Part shown: positions 8,297-17,437 of the stretch, piece after piece
Numbering within the stretch: position 1 is the first letter of the stretch
Layout of the letters: each line of letters begins with the position of its first letter
DNA from: Bordetella genomosp. 10
GTDB lineage: Bacteria > Pseudomonadota > Gammaproteobacteria > Burkholderiales > Burkholderiaceae_B
Direction of reading: 5' to 3'
DNA: 64,000 bases
NCBI RefSeq assembly: GCF_002261225.1
Contig: NZ_NEVM01000001.1
Location: 1,240,001-1,304,000, forward strand
The notes under the pieces: generated by a model
What the model was told of the DNA's origin: nothing
The model's input: the letters and a program-made list of their open reading frames with translations, nothing else
Database searches by the model: none
Program-made: the position numbers and the translations under genes

Positions 8297-9032
8297 GATC
8301 GTTCGAATGAGGTTTTGATGCGACCGAGTATCGCCTCATCGAATCCGGCATGGCGTGTTCGCCGCCTGTCCTACAAGATTCTCATTTGACGGCGCTTTCA
8401 CGAAGCGCGGGGAAAGTCATAAAAACTATTCGAGCACACGGAAATTCCTCATGTTTTGAGACTTTTCCTATGGCGTTTCTTGTTGTCGATCGAACGTCTG
8501 TTAATTGCTCGCGATGTATGCCTTGAATGGTATTTCCTACGTTCATTTTTCCGAAACTTAGGAACGAAAATTCATCGACGTTACAAAGGTGGCTGAAACA
8601 CGGAACGACTCGCGCGGTTGCGGCGCTGGTCGGTGAATAAGAATCCCACGAGATCCTTCCGGATCTGGATCGAGGACCCGTGTCGTATCCCGCGAGTTCG
8701 CACCGTGAGTTCGTCTTCACACGCGTGGCGGCGTGGTAAATCCTCGCGATGGCCGTGGCTGTCGCTGCGGCTTGCGCCTTGCCCCGCGTATGAATTCATC
8801 GATTTCATCTTGGGCGCGAACCGCTGGGGCACGGCGCCAGGAGACAACGGTGGCTTCCCGCCAGGACGCGATTCCGCGCTTCTTACCCTATGAATTCGGT
8901 GCGGACGGATGTGGCCGCCTGCGCGGCGCGGCGTTTCGCGCGGAGGCGCGTGCCGGCACGCGCGTGTCGCGACGGGCAAGCGGTTCGCGCAGGGTCTCGG
9001 ATGCGGGCGATGAGACAAGAGTCTTGGCCGGG
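8297..9032. other. Long intergenic region upstream of the sigma factor gene, AT-rich core
   Basis: About 730 bases with no convincing gene lie between the sigma factor (reading left) and the next gene (reading right). Bases about 8380-8600 are much more AT-rich than the rest of the neighbourhood, as expected for promoters and regulator binding. I could not fix a sigma-70 or HrpL-type promoter by eye. An open frame at 8618-8893 exists but is arginine-rich and shows no family features. Confidence 0.5.
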
Positions 9033-11069
9033 ATGAGGGGCCGGTCGGGGCCGCCGATGCGAGTGCCTTTGCGCTCCTATGTTTGCGAGGCGCGCTTGCT
9101 CGCGGCGATAGCGGGTTTGCTGCCGTCGATCGCGCGGGCCGCCGACGGATTCGACTGCGCCGATGTCCGGCCTTCGATGGCCGCGGTGCTGCGGGAGATG
9201 CTCCACCCGTGCGAGACGGCGGATATCGCGGCGCGTATCGAGCGTTGCGTGGAGGCGGGTCTCGCCGTGCAGGAGGTCGACGCGCTGGCGCGTTTGCGGT
9301 TGGGTTATGCGAAGCGCCGGCAGGGGTTGGAGAGGATTTGCAGCGACCTGGTCTCGCGGCTGTGCTGGGATGGCGCCGAACGCGGGGGCTTGCTGTTGCC
9401 GCTGTTCCTGGACGCGCTGGCGCGCAGCCTGGAATCGTGTTCGGTACGCGCCATATCGCGCGCTGCTTGTGAAATGGCGGCTTTGTTCTCGGCCGAGACG
9501 GATGGCCCGGAGTCCGTGCCGCTGCCTTCGCGGGATGGCTCTGCGTCTGTGCCGCTGTCCTTGCCGGATACCCTGGCGGCGATGAGTGACCACGAGTTGA
9601 GTTGCTTCCGTGCTGTCACGGCGAGTCTGGAGCTGCCTGATTGGAAAACGCGGAATAGCGCGTGGCGGGAAGCGTACGCGTGTCGTATTGCCGATTCGGA
9701 TGAGGCGATGCAGGCCGGGGCGCAGCGGTTGCTGCAATTGCTGCGCCTGCGCGGGGTCGGCGTGGATGCCTTGCTCCGCGCCCTGCGCGATCTGGTGGAC
9801 ATCGTGCATGCGCGCAATACGCGCAGCGAGTCGATGGGCTTGCTGGACGTGGATATCTGGAGCGACGAGGCCATCCGTGCGCGGGCCGACGCCATCCTGG
9901 CGCGGGCCACGGCGCAGACTGCGTGGGATCACGCGATAACGGTCCTGACCGGTCCGGCGGCGCCGCTGGTCATGCGAGCGCTGAGGGCGGCCCACGGCGG
10001 CATGGCGCGCGGCCAGGGCCAGGAGACCGCTTTCGAGTGGCCGTCGGCGGGGCGGGCGCATGGATGGCGCCTGCGTATCGCCATCGTCTGGCTGGAAGCC
10101 GTCCACGCCGCGCTATGGCGACGCTGGATGTTGTTGGCCGATGTCTCCCCCTGGACAGTACTGCAACCGACCCAGCCCCAACCGGCCCAGTCGCAATTAA
10201 CCATTCCCCAATCGTCCGCGCCGCCGGCATGGCAGGGTTGTCCGCCGGATCGTTGGCCCCCCATGTTGCGGATGGCCTTGGCGGGCGAGTTCGGCGTGTT
10301 GCTGCCGGCGCGGCCGGCGCTGCCGCCTGTCGTCCTGGGCATGAACGTCGAACAGGCCTTCCTGCATGCATGTTCGGTGCTGTCCGCGCGCCTTTTCGAG
10401 ACCGGCAAACGGGCCCCGCGTTTCGTCCGTCATGCGATCGACGCAGGCGGCGGACCGGGCGGCGCCGGGAGGACGCTGCTGGTGTGCCGGGATTTCCTGG
10501 CGGATGCGCTGGAGCGGGTGTGCCTGTCATTCGGCATCGGCGGCGTCAACGCGCAAGGCCTTGCCGTGCGGGCCGGCCTGTCGCCATGGGCCGGCGTGGA
10601 GGGCGGGCGCGACATCGCGGTGAGGCAGGCCTTGCGGGCCCTGCTCCTGCTGGCCGGGCCGCGCGATGCGCGGCGGCTGACGGCGCTGCTCAATCGGGTA
10701 CTGGCGCAGCCGGTCCGGTGCGTGCTCGCCATGATGGGGCGCGACGCGCCCATCTGCGTGGGCGACGAACGCGCATACCTTCCGCGGGATAGCGGCAGCC
10801 AGATCCACGTGGACGTGACGCGCCTGCCGGACGGCGCCTACCGCTTCGACGTCGCGGTGTGCTTCGAACAGTTGCGCTGCGTGGAGGTGGACGAGCCCTG
10901 CGGCGGCCGGCGCCGTATCCCGCTCGATCCTCGCGTCAGCCGCGTCTGCGCAAGCTATGCCGTCCAGGCGGCGCCGGGATTCTCCCGTTTTTCCTATTTG
11001 CTCGGCTCCGCCGGATTTCGTTATCGCCTGATCGCGCGCGAACCGTCAATCGCCGTTGCGCCGCGATGA
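9033..11069 (+). CDS. Unrecognised large protein beside the type III locus (candidate effector or secreted factor)
   Basis: The frame is open from 8733, but the part before 9033 is arginine-rich and looks untranslated. ATG 9033 (678 residues) or ATG 9057 (670 residues) is more likely; neither has a good ribosome binding site. I do not recognise a family. Visible traits are a mildly hydrophobic segment soon after the start (LLAAIAGLLPSIARAA), mostly helical leucine- and arginine-rich sequence, a Gln/Pro-rich linker around residues 375-400 (from 9033) and relatively many cysteines. Position next to an ECF sigma factor and an injectisome makes a secreted substrate possible, but nothing in the sequence proves it. 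Confidence 0.55.
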   Translation: MRGRSGPPMRVPLRSYVCEARLLAAIAGLLPSIARAADGFDCADVRPSMAAVLREMLHPCETADIAARIERCVEAGLAVQEVDALARLRLGYAKRRQGLERICSDLVSRLCWDGAERGGLLLPLFLDALARSLESCSVRAISRAACEMAALFSAETDGPESVPLPSRDGSASVPLSLPDTLAAMSDHELSCFRAVTASLELPDWKTRNSAWREAYACRIADSDEAMQAGAQRLLQLLRLRGVGVDALLRALRDLVDIVHARNTRSESMGLLDVDIWSDEAIRARADAILARATAQTAWDHAITVLTGPAAPLVMRALRAAHGGMARGQGQETAFEWPSAGRAHGWRLRIAIVWLEAVHAALWRRWMLLADVSPWTVLQPTQPQPAQSQLTIPQSSAPPAWQGCPPDRWPPMLRMALAGEFGVLLPARPALPPVVLGMNVEQAFLHACSVLSARLFETGKRAPRFVRHAIDAGGGPGGAGRTLLVCRDFLADALERVCLSFGIGGVNAQGLAVRAGLSPWAGVEGGRDIAVRQALRALLLLAGPRDARRLTALLNRVLAQPVRCVLAMMGRDAPICVGDERAYLPRDSGSQIHVDVTRLPDGAYRFDVAVCFEQLRCVEVDEPCGGRRRIPLDPRVSRVCASYAVQAAPGFSRFSYLLGSAGFRYRLIAREPSIAVAPR

Positions 11070-11229
11070 GGGGGCTGTTTCAGATTCTTCTTATTTTTCC
11101 TTTCCCCTCTCTTTCCTAACATTCCGCTGCTTGCCTTCGGGAAGGGGCAAGTCTCACGCGGGCTCGATGGGTCCGATTCATGGTCCCCGGTCTCTGGAGT
11201 CCGCCACGGCGGGCATGGAATGGAAAAAA

Positions 11230-11628
11230 ATGAGAACGTTCTATTGGGTGTCGGGCATAGGCGGTACATGGACGTACATCGATGCCGCATGCAAGCAGCA
11301 TGGCCGCATCGACTGGTTCGACAATATTGCCGACATCGGCTACTGGTGGCAGACCGCGCACGACAACGGCATGTCCTATAGCCTGGACGTGGCGAAACGC
11401 AGCGTCGAGCAGGCGATCCTGCGTCGCGCCACCGAAACGGCGGCGCGCGTCATGGAGCAGGTCCTGCAGGAAGAAAGCGCCATGTCGAGCGGGGAGGAAA
11501 GCGCCGCGGATGCCGTGGATACCGGCGCGGAGGACGGGCTCGCCGGGCAGTGCGCCGAGCCGGCGCCTTCGGGCGTGCTTGCCGGCGAACTGGCCGCATC
11601 GAGCCGCGTTTCCGCGCCGGCGGCCTGA
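11230..11628 (+). CDS. Small unrecognised protein
   Basis: A 132-residue frame starting at ATG 11230, with GGAATGGA about 8 bases upstream; ATG 11215 is an alternative that adds five residues. The N-terminal 60 residues are aromatic-rich (FYW, WTY, WFDN, YWW) and conserved-looking, followed by a helix with AKRSVEQAILRRATETAARVMEQVLQ and an acidic, Ser/Ala-rich tail. No known family is recognised. It follows the large unknown gene by 160 bases on the same strand. The segment between them holds a pyrimidine-rich run (about 11078-11118). Confidence 0.5.
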   Translation: MRTFYWVSGIGGTWTYIDAACKQHGRIDWFDNIADIGYWWQTAHDNGMSYSLDVAKRSVEQAILRRATETAARVMEQVLQEESAMSSGEESAADAVDTGAEDGLAGQCAEPAPSGVLAGELAASSRVSAPAA

Positions 11629-11647
11629 TGTCCCTGATGCCCCCGGC

Positions 11648-13762
11648 TCAGCCGTAGAACTCGGCGGGCATGGGCTTGCCGTAATAGTGACCCTGGCCAT
11701 AACGGCAACCGCTGCGCAGTAGCTGGTCCCGGTGCGCGCGGGTCTCTATCCCTTCGGCGACGATGTCCAGGTTCATGCTGGTCCCGAGGGCGATGATGGC
11801 GTCGACGATGGAACGGGCTTCCGGCTCCTGGACGAAGGACTTGTCGATCTTCAGCGAGTCGATCGGAAAGCGTTGCAGTTGCGATAGCGACGCGTAGCCC
11901 GTGCCGAAGTCGTCCAGCGCGATGCGCACGCCGGCATCGTGCAGCTTGCGCAAGGTGCTCTCGACGGCGTTGCTGCCCTGGCCGAGATAGACGCTTTCGG
12001 TGATTTCCAGCGTCAGGTCGCGCGGGCTCAAGCCGTATTCCGTCAGCAGGGAGAGGATCTGCCCGGCCAGGTCGCCGGTGTAGAACTGCGCGGCCGCCAC
12101 GTTCACCGATACGCGCCCGAAATCGAAACCGTGTTCCTTCCAGCGCCGCATTTGCGAGAACGCCGCGTGCAGCGCCACGGTGCCCAGCGTGGGCGCCAGC
12201 GTCTGGTCGTCGAAGGCGGGAGAGAAGACGGCGGGGGCCAGGATGCCGCGCTCCGGACGCGACCAGCGCATCAAGGCCTCGAAACCCGACAGGGTCTGGT
12301 TGCACATGTCGTAGATGGGCTGGTAATAGACGATGAATTCGCCGCGCGCGATCCCCAGTCGCACGTCGCGCAGCAATTGCACCCGTTCTTCCAGGTGGTC
12401 GCGCATCTCCGGTTCGAACATGACGGAACAGTCCCCGCCCGCTTTCTTCGCCTGGTAGAGCGCGATATCGGTATTGCGTATCAGTTGATCGGCGTCCGCG
12501 GCCTGGCTGGGCGCCGCCGATACCCCGACGCTGACGGATACCATCAGCGTGTATTCCGGGTAGGTCATGGGCGCCTTCAGCGCCAGGCGCAATTGGTCGA
12601 CCACGCCGAGGAAGTCGGCGGCGCTGCCGTCCGGCGCGTCGGCGATGACCGCGAATTCATTGCTGCCGATGCGCGCCGCGAAGGTGCCGACCGGAAAGAA
12701 CCCGGCGATACGATGGCTGACGTCGGTCAGCAACTGGTCGCCGGCATGGTGTCCCAGGGTGTCGTTGACGTCCTTGAAACCGTCGACGTCGATGGCGACC
12801 AGGCTGATGGGCTGGCTGCGCACGAAGCGGCGACCCAGCTCCAGCAGGAAAGCGCCGCGGTTGGGCAGGCCCGTCAACTTGTCGATATAGGCCAATTCAT
12901 GGAAGCGGCGCTGGGCCTCCACCTCTTCGGTGATGTCCTCGATCAAGCCGTGCACCCGCACCACCCGGCCGTCGCGCAGCTCGGGCTCGGCCAGCGCGTG
13001 GATCCAGCGCGAGGTGCCGTCGAGACGCTGGATGCGCCGGCGCGAATCGTAGCCCTTGCCGTCGCGCAGGATGCGGGCGAAGTCCTCGCGGGTATCGATC
13101 AAGGCGTCGCCGGGATAGAAGCGGCGCATCATCATGTCCAGCGTCGGCTTGGTGGACGGTTCCAGCCCGTAGATGTCCATGGCCTGTTCGCTGAGCGTCA
13201 GGCCGCCGGTCTCGACGTTGTATTCCCAGCCGCCCACGCGGGCCAGGCGCGAGGCGCGCGCCAGCAACTGCTCGCGCATGCGGGCGTCATCGAGCGCCCG
13301 GCGGCTCTGCACGGCGCCGGCGGCGACGGCCGCGTAGCTGCGCAGATGGCGCAGGTCGTCCTGCGAGAAAGGGCGCGCGTGGCGGTCGGCGATGCATAGC
13401 GCGCCGGCGCGTTCGCCGTCCTCCAGCAGCAGGGGCACCGCGACGAAGAAGCGCAGGTCGGCGGGCGCGCCGGCCGCGGCCAGCGCCTGCGGGTCCAGGT
13501 GGGCGACGTCCAGCGTTTCCTGCGTCGCCTGGCTCAGCGCCTGGTACGGCGACGCGCTCCCGGGCGCGATGCCGTGCGCGCACAGCGGCGTGGCGGTATC
13601 GCCGGCGGCGGTGATCACCACGATGGGCACGCCGAAGAAAAAGGCGATCAACGTGCACAGGGTGTCGAGGCCCGGGGGCGCCGTCTCGGGCATGGCGTCC
13701 GCCACGCGCGCGCGTGCGGTTTTCGGTTCGCTTTTCGAGGGAGGAAAGCGCAGGACACTCAT
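11648..13762 (-). CDS. GAF-PAS-GGDEF-EAL protein, probably a c-di-GMP phosphodiesterase
   Basis: A 704-residue signalling protein: a GAF-like domain (about 25-155), a PAS domain with PAC tail (about 170-285), a GGDEF domain (about 290-450) and an EAL domain (about 455-704). The GGDEF signature is altered to GSNEF, so cyclase activity is doubtful. The EAL domain keeps EAL in FEALMRW, the DDFGTGYASL metal motif and the later EGIET segment, so c-di-GMP hydrolysis is likely. No membrane segments are evident, so it is cytoplasmic. It is convergent with the small unknown gene, 19 bases apart. Confidence 0.93.
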   Translation of the reverse strand: MSVLRFPPSKSEPKTARARVADAMPETAPPGLDTLCTLIAFFFGVPIVVITAAGDTATPLCAHGIAPGSASPYQALSQATQETLDVAHLDPQALAAAGAPADLRFFVAVPLLLEDGERAGALCIADRHARPFSQDDLRHLRSYAAVAAGAVQSRRALDDARMREQLLARASRLARVGGWEYNVETGGLTLSEQAMDIYGLEPSTKPTLDMMMRRFYPGDALIDTREDFARILRDGKGYDSRRRIQRLDGTSRWIHALAEPELRDGRVVRVHGLIEDITEEVEAQRRFHELAYIDKLTGLPNRGAFLLELGRRFVRSQPISLVAIDVDGFKDVNDTLGHHAGDQLLTDVSHRIAGFFPVGTFAARIGSNEFAVIADAPDGSAADFLGVVDQLRLALKAPMTYPEYTLMVSVSVGVSAAPSQAADADQLIRNTDIALYQAKKAGGDCSVMFEPEMRDHLEERVQLLRDVRLGIARGEFIVYYQPIYDMCNQTLSGFEALMRWSRPERGILAPAVFSPAFDDQTLAPTLGTVALHAAFSQMRRWKEHGFDFGRVSVNVAAAQFYTGDLAGQILSLLTEYGLSPRDLTLEITESVYLGQGSNAVESTLRKLHDAGVRIALDDFGTGYASLSQLQRFPIDSLKIDKSFVQEPEARSIVDAIIALGTSMNLDIVAEGIETRAHRDQLLRSGCRYGQGHYYGKPMPAEFYG

Positions 13763-13857
13763 GCTGGGCCGCTATCGATAGGATCGCCGCGGCCGGGAGG
13801 CCGCGTCCGCCAGTTTAACCATCGGCCGCGTCGACCCGCGGCCAACGCGCACCGTAC

Positions 13858-14544
13858 TTACGAATGATTTCCTGATTGCGCCGGGGGTGGCGGATCCTCG
13901 GTCGGCAGGCTGATTGTCCAGCCTTCTTCGTTGCGCCGCACCTGCCAGCCGTAGCATTGCGCCACCAGCTCGACTTCCGCCATGGACAGGGGCGGGGAGG
14001 TGTCGGGGCGCGGCTCGCGCCCGTTGGGTTCCGCGGGAGCCTGCTGGATGGCGGCTTCGATCCGGCCGGGCGCCGCCAGCCGGATGTCCAGGATCCCGCG
14101 CTGGGGCAGGGCCTGGATGGCGTGGATCATCCAGGCCATCAGTACATAGCGGGCGGCGCGCTGGGACACCGATGCCGCATGGGAGGACGCGTCCAACTGG
14201 ACTTTCTTGCCGGACAGCAGCAACTGCGAGAACGCCAGCTTGCGGCATTCGGACAATATCTCGTGGACGCCGGCGCGCCGGCCTTCGTCCTGGAACCAGG
14301 TGTTGAGCAGCCGGATGGTCTCCACGCTTTCGTCCAGCATGCCGTCCAGGTCGCTGACGAAGGGAGGCGCCGCCGGATCCAGGATGGTGCCCTTGGCGAT
14401 GGATTTCTCAAGCAGGACGATGGTCAGCTTGGCATTGGACAGCGGCTTGAGGGCGTCGTGCCGCAGCACGGGAAACACCTGCGCGAGCACCTTGAACTGG
14501 ATGCCGGCCAAGACCTGGGCGCGTTGCTGCTCCGCCGGTGTCAT
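13858..14544 (-). CDS. Histidine-phosphotransfer / pseudokinase-like protein
   Basis: A 228-residue protein whose start overlaps the stop of the upstream response-regulator gene (ATGA at 14541-14544). Residues 20-65 resemble a DHp helix pair with a possible phosphorylatable His29 in LRHDALKP. The C-terminal part has the size of a kinase ATP-binding domain but lacks recognisable N, G1 and G2 boxes. This layout (dimerisation helices plus degenerate ATPase-like domain, about 230 residues) resembles ChpT-type phosphotransferases. A worn-out histidine kinase is the alternative. The neighbour relation strongly suggests phosphotransfer with the receiver protein. Confidence 0.5.
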   Translation of the reverse strand: MTPAEQQRAQVLAGIQFKVLAQVFPVLRHDALKPLSNAKLTIVLLEKSIAKGTILDPAAPPFVSDLDGMLDESVETIRLLNTWFQDEGRRAGVHEILSECRKLAFSQLLLSGKKVQLDASSHAASVSQRAARYVLMAWMIHAIQALPQRGILDIRLAAPGRIEAAIQQAPAEPNGREPRPDTSPPLSMAEVELVAQCYGWQVRRNEEGWTISLPTEDPPPPAQSGNHS

Positions 14545-14915
14545 GCCGGCTTCCTGTCGAGCTGCGCCAGCAGGTTTTCGAGCGTGGTCAGGTCGACGGG
14601 CTTTTCCAGCCAGTGATCGAAGGCCACGGCTTCGGGCCGCTGGTTGTTCTTCGGCAGGCCGCTCAGGGCGATGATGTGGACGCCGGCGCCGAGCTGCGCG
14701 CGAAAGCGCGCGGCCAGTTCATAGCCGTCGTGGTCCGGCAGCATGATGTCGGTAATGATGACGTCCGGGCGAGCCTCGGCGCACAGGGCCAGGGCCTCGG
14801 CGCCGGTCGCCGCGGTTTTCGCATCGTGGCCCAGCAGGCCGACAAACTCCGAAAGCAATTCCGACGCCATGTCATTGTCGTCGACGATCAAAACGTGGAG
14901 GCCTTCGGCGCTCAT
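14541..14915 (-). CDS. Single-domain response regulator (CheY-like receiver)
   Basis: A 124-residue receiver domain with no output domain. The acidic pair Asp12-Asp13, the phospho-acceptor Asp56 (in IITDIMLPDHDG), a Ser/Thr switch (ALSG) and the conserved Lys in EKPVD are all present. It is translationally coupled to the downstream phosphotransfer-like gene. The 219 bases upstream (14916-15134) are AT-rich close to the sulfatase stop and probably hold its promoter. Confidence 0.93.
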   Translation of the reverse strand: MSAEGLHVLIVDDNDMASELLSEFVGLLGHDAKTAATGAEALALCAEARPDVIITDIMLPDHDGYELAARFRAQLGAGVHIIALSGLPKNNQRPEAVAFDHWLEKPVDLTTLENLLAQLDRKPA

Positions 14916-15134
14916 AAGGAAATCCGCTCCTCGCGCCTCCAGGTAGGCCGCTGTCTGTCAAATCTGTGTTTTTCGATGGGGCGGCGGCCTCTGGTCCTGG
15001 CAGATGCTGATACCGCTGATACCGCGTTGCAGCTTTGTAGTGTGACACGATTAATGAATCGCGCAGAGACGGCGACAAATCTCTGTTACAAAACAAATAA
15101 ATAATTTCTGTCGGTGTAAAAAGCGACAAAAAAT

Positions 15135-17111
15135 TTACGCCGGCTTTCCCCCTGTCGCACCGTCGGCGGCGGTGGCCGCCCCGGGCCGCGCGGCGGCCGC
15201 GCGCTGCGCCGCACCCTGGCGCGCCGGCAGGGCGTAGCGGCCTTCCCGGTACGCCCAACTGGGCCATAGCGCGTGGGCCAGCGCCTCGTGGGCCAGGGCT
15301 TCGTCGACGGCCACGGGCTCGTACGTTTCCGGCGCGGTGTAGCGGAACTGCGCGGGGGCCTTCTGCGGGCCCAGCACCAGCAACTGGTCGCCCTTCAGGT
15401 AGCCGTAGTTGTCGCCGTACTGCATGATGGCGCGGCCGTCGCCGGCGCCGGCTTGCGCGCGGGTCAGGTCGCGGCCGAGCATGGGATGCTGGGTTTGCAC
15501 GCCCATCAGGGACAGCAGGGTCGGACCGAAATCGATCTGGCTGATCAGGCGGTCGTCGCGGCGCGGCGCGATGTCGGCGCCCAGCATCAGGGCCGGAATC
15601 TGGAAATGGCGCACCGGCACCAGGCTGGCGCCCGACACGCGCGAATCGTGGTCCGCGGCGATGAGGAAGACGGTGTTTTCCCAATAGGGCGACTGGCGCG
15701 CCTGGTCGAAGAACCGGCCCAGCGCCCAATCCGCATAGCGGACCGTGTTTTCCACGGTGGCCGGGTTGCCGTCCGGTTCGATGCGGCCGCTGGGATATTC
15801 CCAGGGCGTGTGGTTGGAGACCGTGAACGCCAGGGTGAAGGTCGGCTGTTCGCCGTCGGTGCTGAGCAGGCGGTGCAACTGGTTGAACATGTCCTCGTCC
15901 GAGGCGCCCCAGGTGCCGACGAACTGCGGATCGACGAATTCGCCGCGGTCGACGATGCGGTCGAAACCGTTGCCGAGGAAGAAGCCCTTCATATTGTCGA
16001 AGTGGGCCTCGCCGCCATAGATGAAGCGCGACTGGTAGCCATGGCGTCCCAGCAGGTCGGCCAGCGTGAAGAAGCCGCGCTGCGCATCGGGCAGCTTGAC
16101 GACGGCCTGCGCCGGCGTCGGCATGAAGCCGGTGACGACGGCTTCCAGGCCGCGCACCGAGCGCGTGCCGGTCGCATAGGCGCGGGTGAAGTTCCAGCCC
16201 AGTTCCGCCAGCTTGTCGAGATTGGGCGTCAGCGGCGCGCCGCCCAGGTTGGCGACGTACTGCGCGCCCAGGCTTTCCTCCAGGATGATGACCAGGTTGA
16301 GCGGCCGCTGGCGCGGGCGCGCGGGCTCCTGGGCGTGCATGCTGGGAAAGTCGGGATCGGCGGGCGGGTAGGGCAGGCCGGCGCTGGCCAGGACCTGGGC
16401 GTGCATGTCCTGTTCGGGCATGTTGCCGTAGACGGCCGACGCGGATTTCTCGTTCTTCATGCTGTAGATGGCATACAGCACGCTGTAGAGCGAATTGAGC
16501 GGCAGCATATTGAGCATGCCGTCCGCGCAATAGGCCACCGTCGACGGGTTGATGGGACGATGCTGGAGCGTGCCGCGGATGGCCAGGATGCCGATGGCCA
16601 GCGCCAGCAGGCTGAGGATGGGAACCAGCCACCAGGGCAGCGGGGTGTCCGGCACGGCCTGGGCGAACAGCGCGTGGCCGACCCAGGCCGCCAGGATGAC
16701 GATGACCGTGCCGCCCAGCACGGGCACCTTGAAGCCGCGCCACAGCATGCCGGTGACCTCGCGCGGATGCTTGAGGTATTCGACGAACAGCCGGTTGGGG
16801 CGCGAATCGTATTCCAGGATGAAGGGCGGCGTCGCCACTTCCATGAAGACCAGCAGCAGCCACGCGAACTGGAACCAGACCGACGCGATGGCCGTGGCCA
16901 TGGGGTAGTGGCCCAGCCAGGGCGACAGCACGGCCGGCGCGACCGCCAGCACGGCCACTTCATGCGCGTCGATGCGCAGGCCGCCCAGCATGATGGGCCG
17001 CAGGCCGCCGGCATTGCGCACGCGTTGATGTTGCCAGGCGGCCAGCGCCAGCCGGCTGAGGCTGAGCATGACGAAGGCCGCGATGATGAAAACCAGAGTC
17101 AGGTGCCGCAT
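15135..17111 (-). CDS. LTA-synthase-like membrane sulfatase (phosphoglycerol / phosphoethanolamine transferase family)
   Basis: A 658-residue alkaline-phosphatase-superfamily protein with about four or five N-terminal membrane helices (residues 1-190) and a periplasmic catalytic domain. Metal-site and active-site candidates are Glu in IILEESLG, Thr in YATGTRSVRGLEA, and the later ADHDSR segment with Asp and His. The RSVRGLEAV and IYGGEAHFDNMKGFF stretches are typical of the LtaS/OpgB group. In proteobacteria such enzymes decorate periplasmic glucans or lipids with phosphoglycerol; the substrate here is unknown. The start has GGAGAG close upstream. It is divergent from the AsmA gene. Confidence 0.88.
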   Translation of the reverse strand: MRHLTLVFIIAAFVMLSLSRLALAAWQHQRVRNAGGLRPIMLGGLRIDAHEVAVLAVAPAVLSPWLGHYPMATAIASVWFQFAWLLLVFMEVATPPFILEYDSRPNRLFVEYLKHPREVTGMLWRGFKVPVLGGTVIVILAAWVGHALFAQAVPDTPLPWWLVPILSLLALAIGILAIRGTLQHRPINPSTVAYCADGMLNMLPLNSLYSVLYAIYSMKNEKSASAVYGNMPEQDMHAQVLASAGLPYPPADPDFPSMHAQEPARPRQRPLNLVIILEESLGAQYVANLGGAPLTPNLDKLAELGWNFTRAYATGTRSVRGLEAVVTGFMPTPAQAVVKLPDAQRGFFTLADLLGRHGYQSRFIYGGEAHFDNMKGFFLGNGFDRIVDRGEFVDPQFVGTWGASDEDMFNQLHRLLSTDGEQPTFTLAFTVSNHTPWEYPSGRIEPDGNPATVENTVRYADWALGRFFDQARQSPYWENTVFLIAADHDSRVSGASLVPVRHFQIPALMLGADIAPRRDDRLISQIDFGPTLLSLMGVQTQHPMLGRDLTRAQAGAGDGRAIMQYGDNYGYLKGDQLLVLGPQKAPAQFRYTAPETYEPVAVDEALAHEALAHALWPSWAYREGRYALPARQGAAQRAAAARPGAATAADGATGGKPA

Positions 17112-17437
17112 GGGCTCTCCCGGACGGCCGGCGCGCTGCCGGAACGTCCCCTTGCTTGTCTATCTACAAATCGGCCTGACGCGGGGCGCCGGGCCGGCGA
17201 TTCCATTCAGGCGCCTGCCCTTTGGGGCGGCGCGCGGGGGGTAAAGCTTACACGGTCGGACGTCGATTCCCCGTCGAACCCGCCGTCCGGCGGCCGAGGC
17301 GGCCCGGGGCAGGCACGAAAAATGCGTGGTACCGTCACCAAAACACGCGTCGCAGCGTCGCCGGTCCGGGGGCGCCGCATGCCCGGGGCCCCAGGCGCCT
17401 GGCGGCGCGACAGGGAACACGCACATGGGACCGACGC
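17112..17437. other. Divergent intergenic region, sulfatase / AsmA
   Basis: About 326 bases between two genes reading outward. It should hold a promoter for each. I see no repeat, hairpin or conserved site that I can name. Confidence 0.4.

Noticed and set aside
8618..8893. A 91-codon plus-strand frame in the long intergenic region
   Set aside because: Starts at TTG without a ribosome binding site, is arginine- and serine-rich and shows no conserved pattern. Kept only as a mention.
8733..9032. Longer start for the unknown 678-residue protein
   Set aside because: The 100 extra residues are arginine-rich and unlike the rest of the protein, so the later ATGs are preferred, though this is not certain.
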